Below are positions 53,836-62,373 of a stretch of DNA of 64,000 bases, in pieces. The stretch is from positions 248,001 through 312,000 of the forward strand of contig JADJWQ010000006.1 in NCBI GenBank assembly GCA_016716265.1, given 5' to 3'. The stretch comes from Planctomycetota bacterium. GTDB taxonomy: Bacteria; Planctomycetota; UBA1135; UBA2386. The notes under the pieces are model-generated. The model was not told the origin of the DNA, did not search any database, and saw only the letters and a list, made by a program, of their open reading frames with translations. The first letter of the stretch is position 1. Each line of letters opens with the position of its first letter. Both the position numbers and the translations under genes were made by a program.

Positions 53836-54978
53836 TCAGCCGAGCATCTGGGTCCAGTGCGATCCGCAGCGCCCGAGGCCGACCCGGCCGTGGCCGCCGA
53901 GCATGTTGCGGTGGTGACCGGGGCTGTACCACCAGGCCTGGATCGCGCCGGCGCCGGTCGCCTGGCCGGCGGCGATGTTCTCCGCCGACGCCGACGTGCC
54001 GGCGAGCGCAGCGCGCTGGCCGAACGTCTCCTTGCCGGGCACCGGCGACGTGTGGCTGAAGAAGCCCAGCCGCACCATGTCCTCCGAGTGACCGCGCGCC
54101 GCGCTGCACAGCTTCGGGTCGATGCGCAGCGCGCCGATGCCGAGCAGCAGCCGGATGCGATTGAGCTCCAGCACGCCCTCGACCTCGCCGGGATCGAGGC
54201 CGACCGTCGGATCGGAGGCGAGCTCGTCGTTGGCGTCGAGCGCCTTGCGGTCCTGCGGCGACATCGGCGTCGCCAGGAGTGCGAGCCGCGCCAGGGCGCG
54301 ATCGAGCTCGGTGAGATCGGCGGGCAGCTCGGGGGCGAGCGGCTGCCCGCGCAGGAAGCGGGCGCCGTCGTCGCTGCGCAGCAGCACCGCCTCGGCGCGC
54401 TCCTGCTCGTCGCGTCGTTCCAGCAGCGCACCGAAGTCGCTGCGCAGGGCGGCATCGCGCGAGCGCAGCACGCCGTCCGCGGCGAGCACGTCGGCGACCG
54501 TCACCGCGCCCAGCCCGCGGAGCTCGGCGAGGCGCGGATCGATCTCGTCATGGATCGTCGCCTTCGACAGCTCGGGGCTGCGGCTGCGTTGCAGGATCTC
54601 GTCGCGCAGCTCGTCGATCCGGCGCGCACCGGCGCGGCCCTGGCGGTCGCGGAGCACGCGCGGCGCCCGGCGCTCGAAGTCGCGCAGGAAGCCGGCCCGG
54701 TCGGCGCGCCAGGCCTTGTCGCGCGCGGCGAGCTCGACGCGCACGGTGTTGAACAGCTGGCGGGCGCCGTTGTCGCCCGCGGCGAGCAGCGCCGCGACGA
54801 TCTCCTCGCGCTCGCCCGGTAGGAGCCGCGCGCCGCGCAGCCGCCGCACGAGGTCCGGCACTCCCACGGTCGGCTCGGCCGCGACCGGAGCGGACTGGGC
54901 GACCGCGCCCGGCGCCACGCACAGGGCGGCGAGGCACAGCAGGACGGCCAGGGTCGGTACGGTGAGCGATCGGTCCAT
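53836..54978 (-). CDS. Secreted CAP/SCP-domain protein
   Basis: 380 residues with signal peptide (residues 1-28). Residues about 35-255 are helical and charged with coiled-coil character and no known domain. The C-terminal ~120 residues are a CAP domain: LNRIRLLLGIGALRIDPKLC, ARGHSEDMVRLGFFSH, SASAENIAAG and AWWYSPGHHRNMLG, with the two His and two Glu/Asp residues of the CAP cavity. CAP proteins of bacteria are secreted, with unclear activities (peptidase or lipid-binding). It lies 31 bases upstream of the sigma-factor gene on the same strand, so it may belong to the sigma-kinase operon. Confidence 0.85.
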   Translation of the reverse strand: MDRSLTVPTLAVLLCLAALCVAPGAVAQSAPVAAEPTVGVPDLVRRLRGARLLPGEREEIVAALLAAGDNGARQLFNTVRVELAARDKAWRADRAGFLRDFERRAPRVLRDRQGRAGARRIDELRDEILQRSRSPELSKATIHDEIDPRLAELRGLGAVTVADVLAADGVLRSRDAALRSDFGALLERRDEQERAEAVLLRSDDGARFLRGQPLAPELPADLTELDRALARLALLATPMSPQDRKALDANDELASDPTVGLDPGEVEGVLELNRIRLLLGIGALRIDPKLCSAARGHSEDMVRLGFFSHTSPVPGKETFGQRAALAGTSASAENIAAGQATGAGAIQAWWYSPGHHRNMLGGHGRVGLGRCGSHWTQMLG

Positions 54979-55035
54979 GCGTCGGACGGGCGGCGCGGGG
55001 CGGCCTCCCCAGTGTAGGCGGCCGGCGCCCGGGCC

Positions 55036-56079
55036 TCACCGCATGCGGAACATGACGAGCTCGCCGGCGAAGCCCGCGGTCACGATCTCGAGCCCCGGCG
55101 CGCCGTCGAGGTCGCCGCAGGCGACGTGGTGGACGCGCTCGCGCTCCTCGCTGATCGCCCGCTCGTCCCAGCCGTTCGCGCCGCGCGCGAGCTCCCAGAC
55201 CTTGCGGCCGTAGCCAGCGGTCACCGCCTCCGGGCCCGGCACCGCCGGATCGAGGTCCGCGAGCACCGCGCCGCGCAGCTTCTCGCGCTCGCGGTGCAGC
55301 AGCTCGGTCATGCCGTCCGCGTGCAGCAGCAGCAGCGAGCCGTCGTCGTCCGCGCACAGGAGCTCGTCACCGAAGCTCGCGAGGCGCGCCCGACCGACGC
55401 CGCGCTTGTGGATCACCTCGCTGGTGAACGCGGCACCGTCGCGCACCACCAGCACCAGCGAGCCATCGGCGCACGCGACGACGATGCCGCCGCGCGCGGC
55501 GATCGCGTTCTTCGCCGGTCCTGGCAGCTTCGCGACCTCCTGCGAGCGCCAGCCGTCCGGCGTGTGCATCAGCCGGAACAGCCGGTCGGTGAAGCCGCCG
55601 ACGAACACCTCGCCGTCGACGATCGCGACCGCGTGCAGCAGCGCGGCATCCTGGAAGATCCGCTCCGCGACCCAGCCGTCGCCGTCGCGGCGCACGAGGT
55701 GCGCGGCGCCCGGGCCGCCGGCGTCCTCGGTGCCCTCGAGGATGCCGACGACGACGATCTCCTCGCCCGGCGCGTCGAGGTCGGCCTCGCCGATCGCGAC
55801 CTGGATGCCCTCGCCGGTCAGCGCCGCGACCCGGTGGTGCACCGCGGTGCCGTCCGCGCTCAGCGCGACCACGTGCACGCCGCCGTGCGCGTCGACGGCA
55901 GCCACCTCGCGGCCGCGGGCCGCCGGATCGAGCTCGCCCACCGCACAGCCGCCGATCTTCGCATCGCCGTCGAACAGCACGACGCGCTCCCAGGACGGCG
56001 CGGGCGGACCGGCCCCGAACGAGCAGGCCGGCAGGAGACACAGCAGGAACGTCGCGGCGCGAACCATGGCTGGCCCCAT
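55036..56079 (-). CDS. Lipoprotein with FG-GAP/VCBS-like propeller repeats
   Basis: 347 residues. Lipobox LLPAC after a short signal. The mature part consists of repeats with acidic loops: GELDPAARGREVAAVDAHGG, IGEADLDAPGEEIVVVGIL, LADLDPAVPGPEAVTAGYG, CGDLDGAPGLEIVTAGFAG. The D-x-D/LDGxPGxEIV pattern is that of FG-GAP/VCBS beta-propellers, which bind calcium and often partner proteins. No enzyme motif. A second ATG at 56067 could be the true start. It is the first gene of the minus-strand group going down to the CAP protein and sigma factor. Confidence 0.72.
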   Translation of the reverse strand: MGPAMVRAATFLLCLLPACSFGAGPPAPSWERVVLFDGDAKIGGCAVGELDPAARGREVAAVDAHGGVHVVALSADGTAVHHRVAALTGEGIQVAIGEADLDAPGEEIVVVGILEGTEDAGGPGAAHLVRRDGDGWVAERIFQDAALLHAVAIVDGEVFVGGFTDRLFRLMHTPDGWRSQEVAKLPGPAKNAIAARGGIVVACADGSLVLVVRDGAAFTSEVIHKRGVGRARLASFGDELLCADDDGSLLLLHADGMTELLHREREKLRGAVLADLDPAVPGPEAVTAGYGRKVWELARGANGWDERAISEERERVHHVACGDLDGAPGLEIVTAGFAGELVMFRMR

Positions 56080-56264
56080 CGAAGCGAACGCGCCGCCCGG
56101 ACTCCACCGCGATGTCGCGTTCCGGCCGCTCCACCGGGCCGGCGCGACTTTCGCGACCGTGCGGGCGGCACGCTCTTGCCCCGGCGCGGCGCCCGGCTTG
56201 GATGGACCCTGACGCGGCGCGCGGATCGGTCTGCGCGCCGCCGGTGACCGCCGAGCCGCCAGCC

Positions 56265-57926
56265 ATGACCGCGATCGTCCCCGTCGACCACCAGCCCGCC
56301 CTCCCCCTCGAGCGCTTCGTCCGCCAGGAGCCGCCCGGCGACGACGCGATCCCGATGGACGTCGTGTTCGTCGGCGGCGGCCCCGCCGGCCTGTCCGGCG
56401 CGATCGAGCTCGCGCGGCTGGTGCGCGAGGACAATGCGCGCGGCGGCGGTCTCGGCGACGTCGAGATCGCCGTGCTCGAGAAGGCCGCCGAGCTCGGCCA
56501 GCACAACCTGTCGGGCGCGGTGCTCAATCCGGTCGCGCTCCACGAGCTGTTCCGCGACCGCACCGTCGAGCAGTTCCCGTTCCTGCGCCGGCGCGTGACC
56601 AGGGAGGCCGTCTACCTGCTGAAGGAGAAGTCGGCGGTGCAGCTCCCGACGCCGCCGACCATGAACAACCACGGCAACTACGTCGTGTCGTTGTCCGAGA
56701 TGGTGCGCTGGCTCGGCGAGCGCGCCGAGGAGCTCGGCGTGCAGGTGTTCCCGGGCTTCCCGATCGGCTCGCTGCTGTGCGAGGGCGAGCGCGTCGTCGG
56801 CGTGCAGACGGTGCCGAGCGGCCTCGACCGCGATGGCCAGCCGGGCCCCGGCAGCGAGCCGGCCGGCAACATCTCGGCCCGCGTGGTCGCATTGACGGCC
56901 GGCACGCGCGATCCGTTGACGCAGGCCTGGCTGAAGTGGCGTAGCGTCGGCTCCGCCAATCCACAGATCTACGCGCTCGGCGTGAAGGAGATCTGGGAGG
57001 TGACGCAGCCGCTCGACCGCGTGATCCACACGCTCGGCTGGCCGCTGCCGAAGGACGCGTTCGGCGGCTCGTGGCTGTATCCGATGGCCGACGACCTGGT
57101 GTCGATCGGGCTGGTCGTCGGCATGGACTACCGGCAGTCGACGCTCGACGTGCACGGCCTGCTGCAGCGGATGAAGCGCCACCCGCTGTTCCAGCGCTAC
57201 CTGGCCGGCGGCTCGCTCGACGAATGGGGCGCCAAGACCATCCCGGAGGGCGGCTACTACGCATTGCCGGAACGGCTGTCCGGTGACGGCCTGGTGATCT
57301 GCGGCGACGCGGCAGGCTTCGTCGACGTGCCGTCGCTCAAAGGCATCCACTATGCGATGCAGACCGGCATCTACGCGGCGCGCGCGATCTTCAAGGCATT
57401 GAAGGAAGGCGACACGTCGGCGACGGCACTCGGCGAGTACGACCGGCTGGTGCGCGGCAGCTACGTCGCCGACGACCTGCACAAGACCCGCAACATGCGG
57501 CTCGCGTTCAAGAAGGGCTTCTGGTCGGGCGCGATCCGCGCCGGCCTGATGACCGCGACGGGCGGCGCGTTCCCCGGACGGCGCATCGCCGTCGACGAGG
57601 ACGCGGCCGAGCCGAAGCAGCCGGTCGCCGCCACGCCGATCGACGCGGACGGCGAGCTGACGTTCGCGAAGCTCGACGCGGTGTTCAAGTCGGGCAACGC
57701 GACCCGCGACGACATCCCGTCGCACCTCGTCGCGCCGGCCGGCGAGGTGCCGGCGGAGGTCGCGCGGATGTACGAGGCGATGTGCCCGGCGCACGTCTAC
57801 GAGGAGCGCGACGGCGAGCTGATCGTCAACGCGCCGAACTGCATCGACTGCAAGGCGACCGACGTCCTCGGCCCGCGCTGGACCCCGCGCGAGGGCGGCA
57901 GCGGGCCGCGTTACCGGCGGATGTGA
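56265..57926 (+). CDS. ETF:quinone oxidoreductase-like flavoprotein, one Fe-S cysteine missing
   Basis: 553 residues, normal for ETF-QO, which passes electrons from electron-transfer flavoprotein (fatty-acid and amino-acid oxidation) to membrane quinone. The FAD Rossmann motif is VVFVGGGPAGLSGAIELARL (about 33-52). AELGQHNLSGAVLNP, GNYVVSLSEMVRWLG and LVICGDAAGFVDVPSLKGIH are family blocks. The C-terminal ferredoxin-like part has Cys507, Cys526 and Cys529, but position 532, Cys in the usual CxxCxxC, is Thr (NCIDCKATD). The closing PREGGSGPRY is normal. The cluster may be absent or three-iron. The ATG at 56265 precedes the homology. No ETF genes are adjacent. Confidence 0.88.
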   Translation: MTAIVPVDHQPALPLERFVRQEPPGDDAIPMDVVFVGGGPAGLSGAIELARLVREDNARGGGLGDVEIAVLEKAAELGQHNLSGAVLNPVALHELFRDRTVEQFPFLRRRVTREAVYLLKEKSAVQLPTPPTMNNHGNYVVSLSEMVRWLGERAEELGVQVFPGFPIGSLLCEGERVVGVQTVPSGLDRDGQPGPGSEPAGNISARVVALTAGTRDPLTQAWLKWRSVGSANPQIYALGVKEIWEVTQPLDRVIHTLGWPLPKDAFGGSWLYPMADDLVSIGLVVGMDYRQSTLDVHGLLQRMKRHPLFQRYLAGGSLDEWGAKTIPEGGYYALPERLSGDGLVICGDAAGFVDVPSLKGIHYAMQTGIYAARAIFKALKEGDTSATALGEYDRLVRGSYVADDLHKTRNMRLAFKKGFWSGAIRAGLMTATGGAFPGRRIAVDEDAAEPKQPVAATPIDADGELTFAKLDAVFKSGNATRDDIPSHLVAPAGEVPAEVARMYEAMCPAHVYEERDGELIVNAPNCIDCKATDVLGPRWTPREGGSGPRYRRM

Positions 57927-58016
57927 CCGGCGCGGCGCCACCGAGCGCGCGCCGCGCCGACCGCGATCCGCTCGCGCTCGACGGCGCTGCGAGCCGATCC
58001 CTCCCATGGCGAAGCC

Positions 58017-58937
58017 ATGGAGAGCCCGCTGGACAGCCTGCCCCGATCCGCCCGCGACGGCCGCCGTGTGCTGCTCACCGGCGGCGCGGGATTCCTCGGC
58101 CGCGCGGTCTGCGCGCGCCTGCGCGAGCGCGACGGTCGCGAGCCGCTCGCGCCGGCCGCGCACTTCGACCTGCGCTGCTTCCGGGACGTCGGCGCGCTGT
58201 TCGAGGAGCTCCGCCCGGAGGTCGTCGTCCACGTCGATTCCGAGCTGGACGTCGACCACCACCGCCCCGGTGCAGATGGTCTGCTGCACGCCCATCTGGT
58301 CACCGGCCTCAACCTCGTCGAGCAGGCGCGCGTGCACGGCGTGCAGCAGGTCGTGCTGACGGCGGCGCCACCGAGCTTCGGGGCGCGGCAGCAGGTGGCC
58401 ACACGGGCCTTCGCAGCGCTGCTGCAGGCCTACCGCGACGAGTTCGGGCTCCGCAGCGCGTGCCTCGTTCCGGCGGCGATCTACGGGCCCGGCGACGACT
58501 TCGACCCGCGCAGCACCGCGCTCGTGCCGCTGCTGATCCGCACGCTCGAGGACGCGCGCGTCCGCGGCGCGGCGTCGGCCCGCGTGCCGTTCGCCGCGAG
58601 CTCGCGCTGCGAGCTGCTCTACGTCGACGACTGCGCCGACGCCGTCGTCCGCGCGACGGCACCGGGTCTGGACGCGCAGGCGCCGATCGAGCTCGCGCCG
58701 GCCCGCGCGGTGCGGCTCGCCGAGCTGGCGGCCCGGGTCGCGCACCATTGCGGCTACGCGGGCCGCCTGGACTTCGCCGCGGATGCTCCCGCACCACCGC
58801 GATCACCGCTCGCCGGAGCGGCCGCGCAGGAGCTGCTCGGGTGGTCGGCGCGGGTCGAGCTCGACGAGGGACTCGACCGCGCGGTCTCCTACTGGCGCCG
58901 CCAGCGCGAGACGCTGCCGCTGCACACGTCGCCCTGA
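58017..58937 (+). CDS. NAD-dependent epimerase/GDP-fucose synthase-like protein, catalytic dyad lost
   Basis: 306 residues of the extended SDR fold. The nucleotide motif VLLTGGAGFLGRAV (18-31) is intact. The middle follows GDP-L-fucose synthase (LVEQARVHGVQQVVLTAA; LLQAYRDEFGLRSACLVPAA; IYGPGDDFDP; ELLYVDDCADAVV). The active-site YxxxK reads Gln126-VAT-Arg130, and the serine strand SSxxYP is replaced by TAAPPSF with about 20 residues missing before the dyad. Binding of NAD(P) is likely, classical epimerase/reductase catalysis is not. It precedes two glycosyltransferase genes on the same strand, so a role in surface sugar assembly is plausible. Confidence 0.8.
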   Translation: MESPLDSLPRSARDGRRVLLTGGAGFLGRAVCARLRERDGREPLAPAAHFDLRCFRDVGALFEELRPEVVVHVDSELDVDHHRPGADGLLHAHLVTGLNLVEQARVHGVQQVVLTAAPPSFGARQQVATRAFAALLQAYRDEFGLRSACLVPAAIYGPGDDFDPRSTALVPLLIRTLEDARVRGAASARVPFAASSRCELLYVDDCADAVVRATAPGLDAQAPIELAPARAVRLAELAARVAHHCGYAGRLDFAADAPAPPRSPLAGAAAQELLGWSARVELDEGLDRAVSYWRRQRETLPLHTSP

Positions 58938-58991
58938 TCACGCACGACGCGGATGCGCGCGCGGTCCCGGCGCCGTAGCCTGCGCACCGAG

Positions 58992-60419
58992 ATGGGACCC
59001 CCGCCCGCCCGCCGGATCGCCACGCTGACGCCGACGCTCGCCGCGGCACTGTGGCTCGCGGCGCTCGCCGGACTGCTCGCGCCACTCCAGCTGTTGTCGG
59101 ACGACTGGGCACACGTGGCCACGGTCGGCCGGTTCGCCTCGTGGCGCGACGCGTTCGATCCACACCTCACGCCGCTGCGGCCCGCACAATGGCTGTGGTT
59201 CCACGCGCTGGTGTCCGCCGACGCGCCCGCGCTGGCGCGGCTCGCCGCGGCCACGCTGTGCGCGCTCGGGCTCGCGCTGACCTTCGCGCTGTGCCGGGCG
59301 CTCGGTGGCGCGCCGCGCACCGCGGCGCTCGCGACGCTGCTCGCGGCCGTCTACCCGAACGTCTGGGCGATCGGCTGGCCGGCCGCGGTCGGCTGGCCCG
59401 GCCGCCACGTCGGCTTGCTGCTCGGACTCGTCGCGTTCGTCCACCACCAGCGCCGGCCGCGGGCGTGGACCGCGCTCGGCGTGCTCGCCGGCCAGGTTGC
59501 GGCACTCGCGTTCCACCAGACCGGCGTGCTGCTCGCGCCGCTGTGCGCGGCCGCCGCGTGGTCGCTGCAGGGCCGCGGCGCGCTGTGGGCGATGGTGCGC
59601 AGACCGCTGCCCTGGGCGCTGCTGCTCGTCGTGCTGCCGTACTGCGTCTACGTCGCGTGGTTCCGCCCCGAGCGCTCGGCGAGCGGCGCGCCGCTGTCCT
59701 CGCTGCCGACCGGCGCGCTGCGGGCGGCGATCGTGCTGTGGCCGGCCAGCGTGCGGCACCTGCTCGAGGACGCGTTCCGCGCCGGAGGCGTGGCGCTCGC
59801 CGCCGCGGCGCCGTTCGCGCTGGTCGGCCCCGCGCTCGCCGCGCGGGCCGTCTGGCGCGGTGGTCCCGGGCGGTTGCTCGCGATCGCGATCGTGCTCGAC
59901 CTCGCCCTGTCGACGCTCGCGTCCGGGTTCATGGTGCGCTACGCGCTGACGGCCTCGGCGCTGTTCGCGGTCGCGCTGGCGCTGTGGTCCGCGCGCGGCG
60001 GCGCGCTCCGCATCGTCGTCGTCGCCGCACTCGCGCTCGGCTGGGCCGTCGACAGCGCACGCGACGTCGCGCGCTACCGGGCGGCGAGCGCGTTGGTCGC
60101 GGACCTCCTCGACGCGGCGCGGCAGGCGGACCGGGGCCTGGAACCCGGGCGCGCGCTCGTGCTCGTCGACGTGCCCGGGGAACTCGACCGCGACCTGCAG
60201 GTGCCGCTGTTCCGCTACGGTCTGCTCGACGCGCTGCGCGCGCGCGGCATCGCGCGCGACGTCCGGCTGCTGACCGCGACGGCGCGCCGCGGCGCCCAGC
60301 CGAGCCGGCACGCGACGGCCGCGGAGCTCGATCGCGAGCTGCGCGACGACCGACAGCTCGTGCTGCGCTTCGCCGACGGTCGGCTCGCGCCGGTCCCGCC
60401 GCAGGGGACCGGCCGATGA
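58992..60419 (+). CDS. GT-C-type polytopic membrane glycosyltransferase
   Basis: 475 residues with about ten hydrophobic spans. The first extracytoplasmic loop has the acidic pair LLSDDWAHVATVG, as in GT-C enzymes using lipid-linked sugars. Further spans include LAAATLCALGLALTFALCRA and LALSTLASGFMVRYALTASA. The C-terminal ~110 residues are soluble (LVLVDVPGELDRDLQVPLFR). It probably transfers a sugar from a polyprenyl-phosphate donor to an exported acceptor; the donor could come from the overlapping family 2 gene. The ATG at 58992 was chosen over 58953 because the earlier 13 residues are only Arg/Ser-rich. Stop and next start overlap (ATGA). Confidence 0.72.
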   Translation: MGPPPARRIATLTPTLAAALWLAALAGLLAPLQLLSDDWAHVATVGRFASWRDAFDPHLTPLRPAQWLWFHALVSADAPALARLAAATLCALGLALTFALCRALGGAPRTAALATLLAAVYPNVWAIGWPAAVGWPGRHVGLLLGLVAFVHHQRRPRAWTALGVLAGQVAALAFHQTGVLLAPLCAAAAWSLQGRGALWAMVRRPLPWALLLVVLPYCVYVAWFRPERSASGAPLSSLPTGALRAAIVLWPASVRHLLEDAFRAGGVALAAAAPFALVGPALAARAVWRGGPGRLLAIAIVLDLALSTLASGFMVRYALTASALFAVALALWSARGGALRIVVVAALALGWAVDSARDVARYRAASALVADLLDAARQADRGLEPGRALVLVDVPGELDRDLQVPLFRYGLLDALRARGIARDVRLLTATARRGAQPSRHATAAELDRELRDDRQLVLRFADGRLAPVPPQGTGR

Positions 60420-61162
60420 CCGACCTGCAGCGCGCGGTATCGATCGTCATCCCGTGTCGCAACGAGGCGGCGCGCATCGGCGCGACGCTCGCCGCCGTAC
60501 GCGATTGGGCCGGCACCCACCTGACCGCCTGCGAGATCCTGGTCGTCGACGACGGCAGCACGGACGACACGGCGGCGGTCGTGCGGCGCACCTGCGGCGA
60601 TGCCGTGACGGTCGTCCGGCTCGACGAGAACCGCGGCAAGGGCCACGCGATCCGCCGTGGCGTCGAGCGCGCCAGCCTCCCGCTCGTGCTGTTCCTCGAC
60701 GCCGATCACGCGGTGGGCATCGAGCACCTCGACGCGTTCCTGCCGCACGCGCGGCGCGCGGCGTTCGTGATCGGCTCGAAGCGGCTGCCGGGCGCGGACG
60801 TCGCGCGCAGCGGGCGCCGGGGTCTCGCCGGGCGGCTCGGCCAGGCCCTGATCCGGCTGCTCGCGGTACCGGGCATCCACGACTCGCAATGCGGCTTCAA
60901 GCTCGCGCACACCGACGTCGCCAGGGAGCTGCTCGCGATGCAGCGTATCGAGCGATTCGGGTTCGACTTCGAGCTGCTGTTCCTCGCGCGGCGCTTCGGC
61001 CACGCGATCGTCGAGCTACCGGTGCGTTGCGTCGACGCCGGTGACGGGAGCGTGCGGCCGTCGAGCTACCTCCGCACGCTGGCCGAGCTGTTCGGCCTGG
61101 TCGGGCGCCGGCTCACCGGGGGCTACCCGCGGCGACCGGCGCGCGCAGGTTCTCGCGGATGA
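60416..61162 (+). CDS. Family 2 glycosyltransferase (dolichyl/polyprenyl-phosphate type)
   Basis: 248 residues. The GT-A domain begins VSIVIPCRNEAARIGATLAA. EILVVDDGSTDDTAAVV carries the nucleotide-binding Asp, NRGKGHAIRRGVERASLP follows, and LFLDADHAVGIEHLD has the metal-binding D-x-D. SQCGFKLAHTDVA and GFDFELLFLARRFG are typical of the Alg5/DPM1-like group that loads a sugar onto polyprenyl phosphate. No membrane domain, as in the short members. It is coupled to the GT-C gene, a natural donor-maker and donor-user pair. Its last 50 bases overlap the end of hemH on the other strand. Confidence 0.88.
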   Translation: MTDLQRAVSIVIPCRNEAARIGATLAAVRDWAGTHLTACEILVVDDGSTDDTAAVVRRTCGDAVTVVRLDENRGKGHAIRRGVERASLPLVLFLDADHAVGIEHLDAFLPHARRAAFVIGSKRLPGADVARSGRRGLAGRLGQALIRLLAVPGIHDSQCGFKLAHTDVARELLAMQRIERFGFDFELLFLARRFGHAIVELPVRCVDAGDGSVRPSSYLRTLAELFGLVGRRLTGGYPRRPARAGSRG

Positions 61163-62180
61163 TGTGTGCGAGCCCGCGCACCCAGGCGGGGTGCGCATTG
61201 ACGCACGGCACGAGCCGCAGCTCCTCGCCGCCGGCGGCGCGGAAGTCGGCGGCGCCGCGCATCCCGATCTCCTCGATCGTCTCGAGGCAGTCGGCGACGA
61301 ACGCGGGGCACAGCACCGCCAGCCGGCGCACCCCCTCGCCGGGCAGGGCGCGCAGCCGCTCGTCAGTGAACGGGCGGATCCAGGCCTTCGTGAAGCGGGA
61401 CTGGAACGCGACCTCGTAGCCGCCGGAGTCGAGACCGAGCTCAGCGGCGAGCCCGCGCGCGGTCGCGAAGCACTGCGCGCGGTAGCACTGCCGGTTGGCC
61501 GCGACGATCGCGTCACAGCAATCCTCCCGGCGCAGGCAATGGGAACCGCCGCCGTCGTCGCTCCGCGTGCAGTGGCGCTCCGGCACGCCGTGGAAGCTCA
61601 GCAGCACGCGATCCGGTGCGAAGTCCGCGAGCGACTCGCGCGCGACGTCCGCGGCCGCGGCGAGGAACGCCGGGTGGTCGTAGAACGGCGGCACGACGCG
61701 GAGCGCCGGCACGTTGCGCGCCCGCTCGGCCGCGCGCTGGACCGCGACGACCGCCGACGCCCACGCCGCCATCGAGTACTGCGGGAACAACGGCACGACG
61801 ACGATCTCGTCGGTCCCCAGCGCTCGCAACCGCTCGAGTGCCGCGCCGGGCCGCGGCAGCCGGTAGCGCATCGCGAGCTCGACTCCGGCGACCGCATCGC
61901 CCAGCTCGCGGGCCAGTCCCGCAGCGAGATCCTGCCCGTGCGCGAGCAGCGGCGAGCCGCGCTCGGTCCAGATGCTGCGATAGGCCTCCGCCGACCGGCG
62001 CGGCCGCGTCCTCAGGATGATCCCGTGCACGAGCAGCCGCCGCAGCGGACTCGGAATGTCCAGTACCAGGGGGTCGTTCAGGAACTCGGCGAGGTAGCGG
62101 CGGACATCCGCGGTCGAGGTCGAGTCGGGCGTGCCGAGGTTGATCAGCAGCACACCGGGGCGAGGGTCGCGGTCCATCAT
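61113..62180 (-). CDS. hemH: Ferrochelatase
   Basis: 355 residues, normal length, inserting Fe2+ into protoporphyrin in the last step of haem synthesis. The start GVLLINLGTPDSTSTADVRR and FLNDPLVLDIP are family hallmarks. The catalytic His is in LLSFHGVPERH and the acidic CVNAHPAWV segment is near the end. PLFPQYSMAAWASA and VAFQSRFTKAWIRPFTDE are also conserved. The segment after the catalytic His carries six Cys (SHCLRREDCCDAIV, NRQCYRAQC), more than usual. Two adjacent ATG codons (62180, 62177) could start translation. Haem made here would feed the ResB-CcsA system at the other end of the window. Confidence 0.94.
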   Translation of the reverse strand: MMDRDPRPGVLLINLGTPDSTSTADVRRYLAEFLNDPLVLDIPSPLRRLLVHGIILRTRPRRSAEAYRSIWTERGSPLLAHGQDLAAGLARELGDAVAGVELAMRYRLPRPGAALERLRALGTDEIVVVPLFPQYSMAAWASAVVAVQRAAERARNVPALRVVPPFYDHPAFLAAAADVARESLADFAPDRVLLSFHGVPERHCTRSDDGGGSHCLRREDCCDAIVAANRQCYRAQCFATARGLAAELGLDSGGYEVAFQSRFTKAWIRPFTDERLRALPGEGVRRLAVLCPAFVADCLETIEEIGMRGAADFRAAGGEELRLVPCVNAHPAWVRGLAHIIRENLRAPVAAGSPR

Positions 62181-62373
62181 GACGGAGTCGCGCAATCTCG
62201 ACTCGCGTCGAAGGAATTCCAAGCGCCGCGTTGGCGATCCGCACCCCGGGGGTTGCCGTCCCCCCTCACGGTACGAGTTCCTGACTCCCGGTGGCCGAGG
62301 GTACGCTGTCATGGCGAGTGCCCGCGAATACACTCGGTCCGCTGCCTTCCCCCTCTCCCGTTCTCGTAGTCCG

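Noticed and set aside
55860..58748. 962-codon minus-strand frame opposite ETF-QO and the SDR gene
   Set aside because: Antisense of two conserved plus-strand genes; the translation is Arg/Val/Asp-rich with no domain.
62248..62264. GC-rich inverted repeat between hemH and the secreted-protein gene as a terminator or operator
   Set aside because: Only five pairs around a 7-base loop, no T run, and such short GC repeats arise by chance in this sequence.
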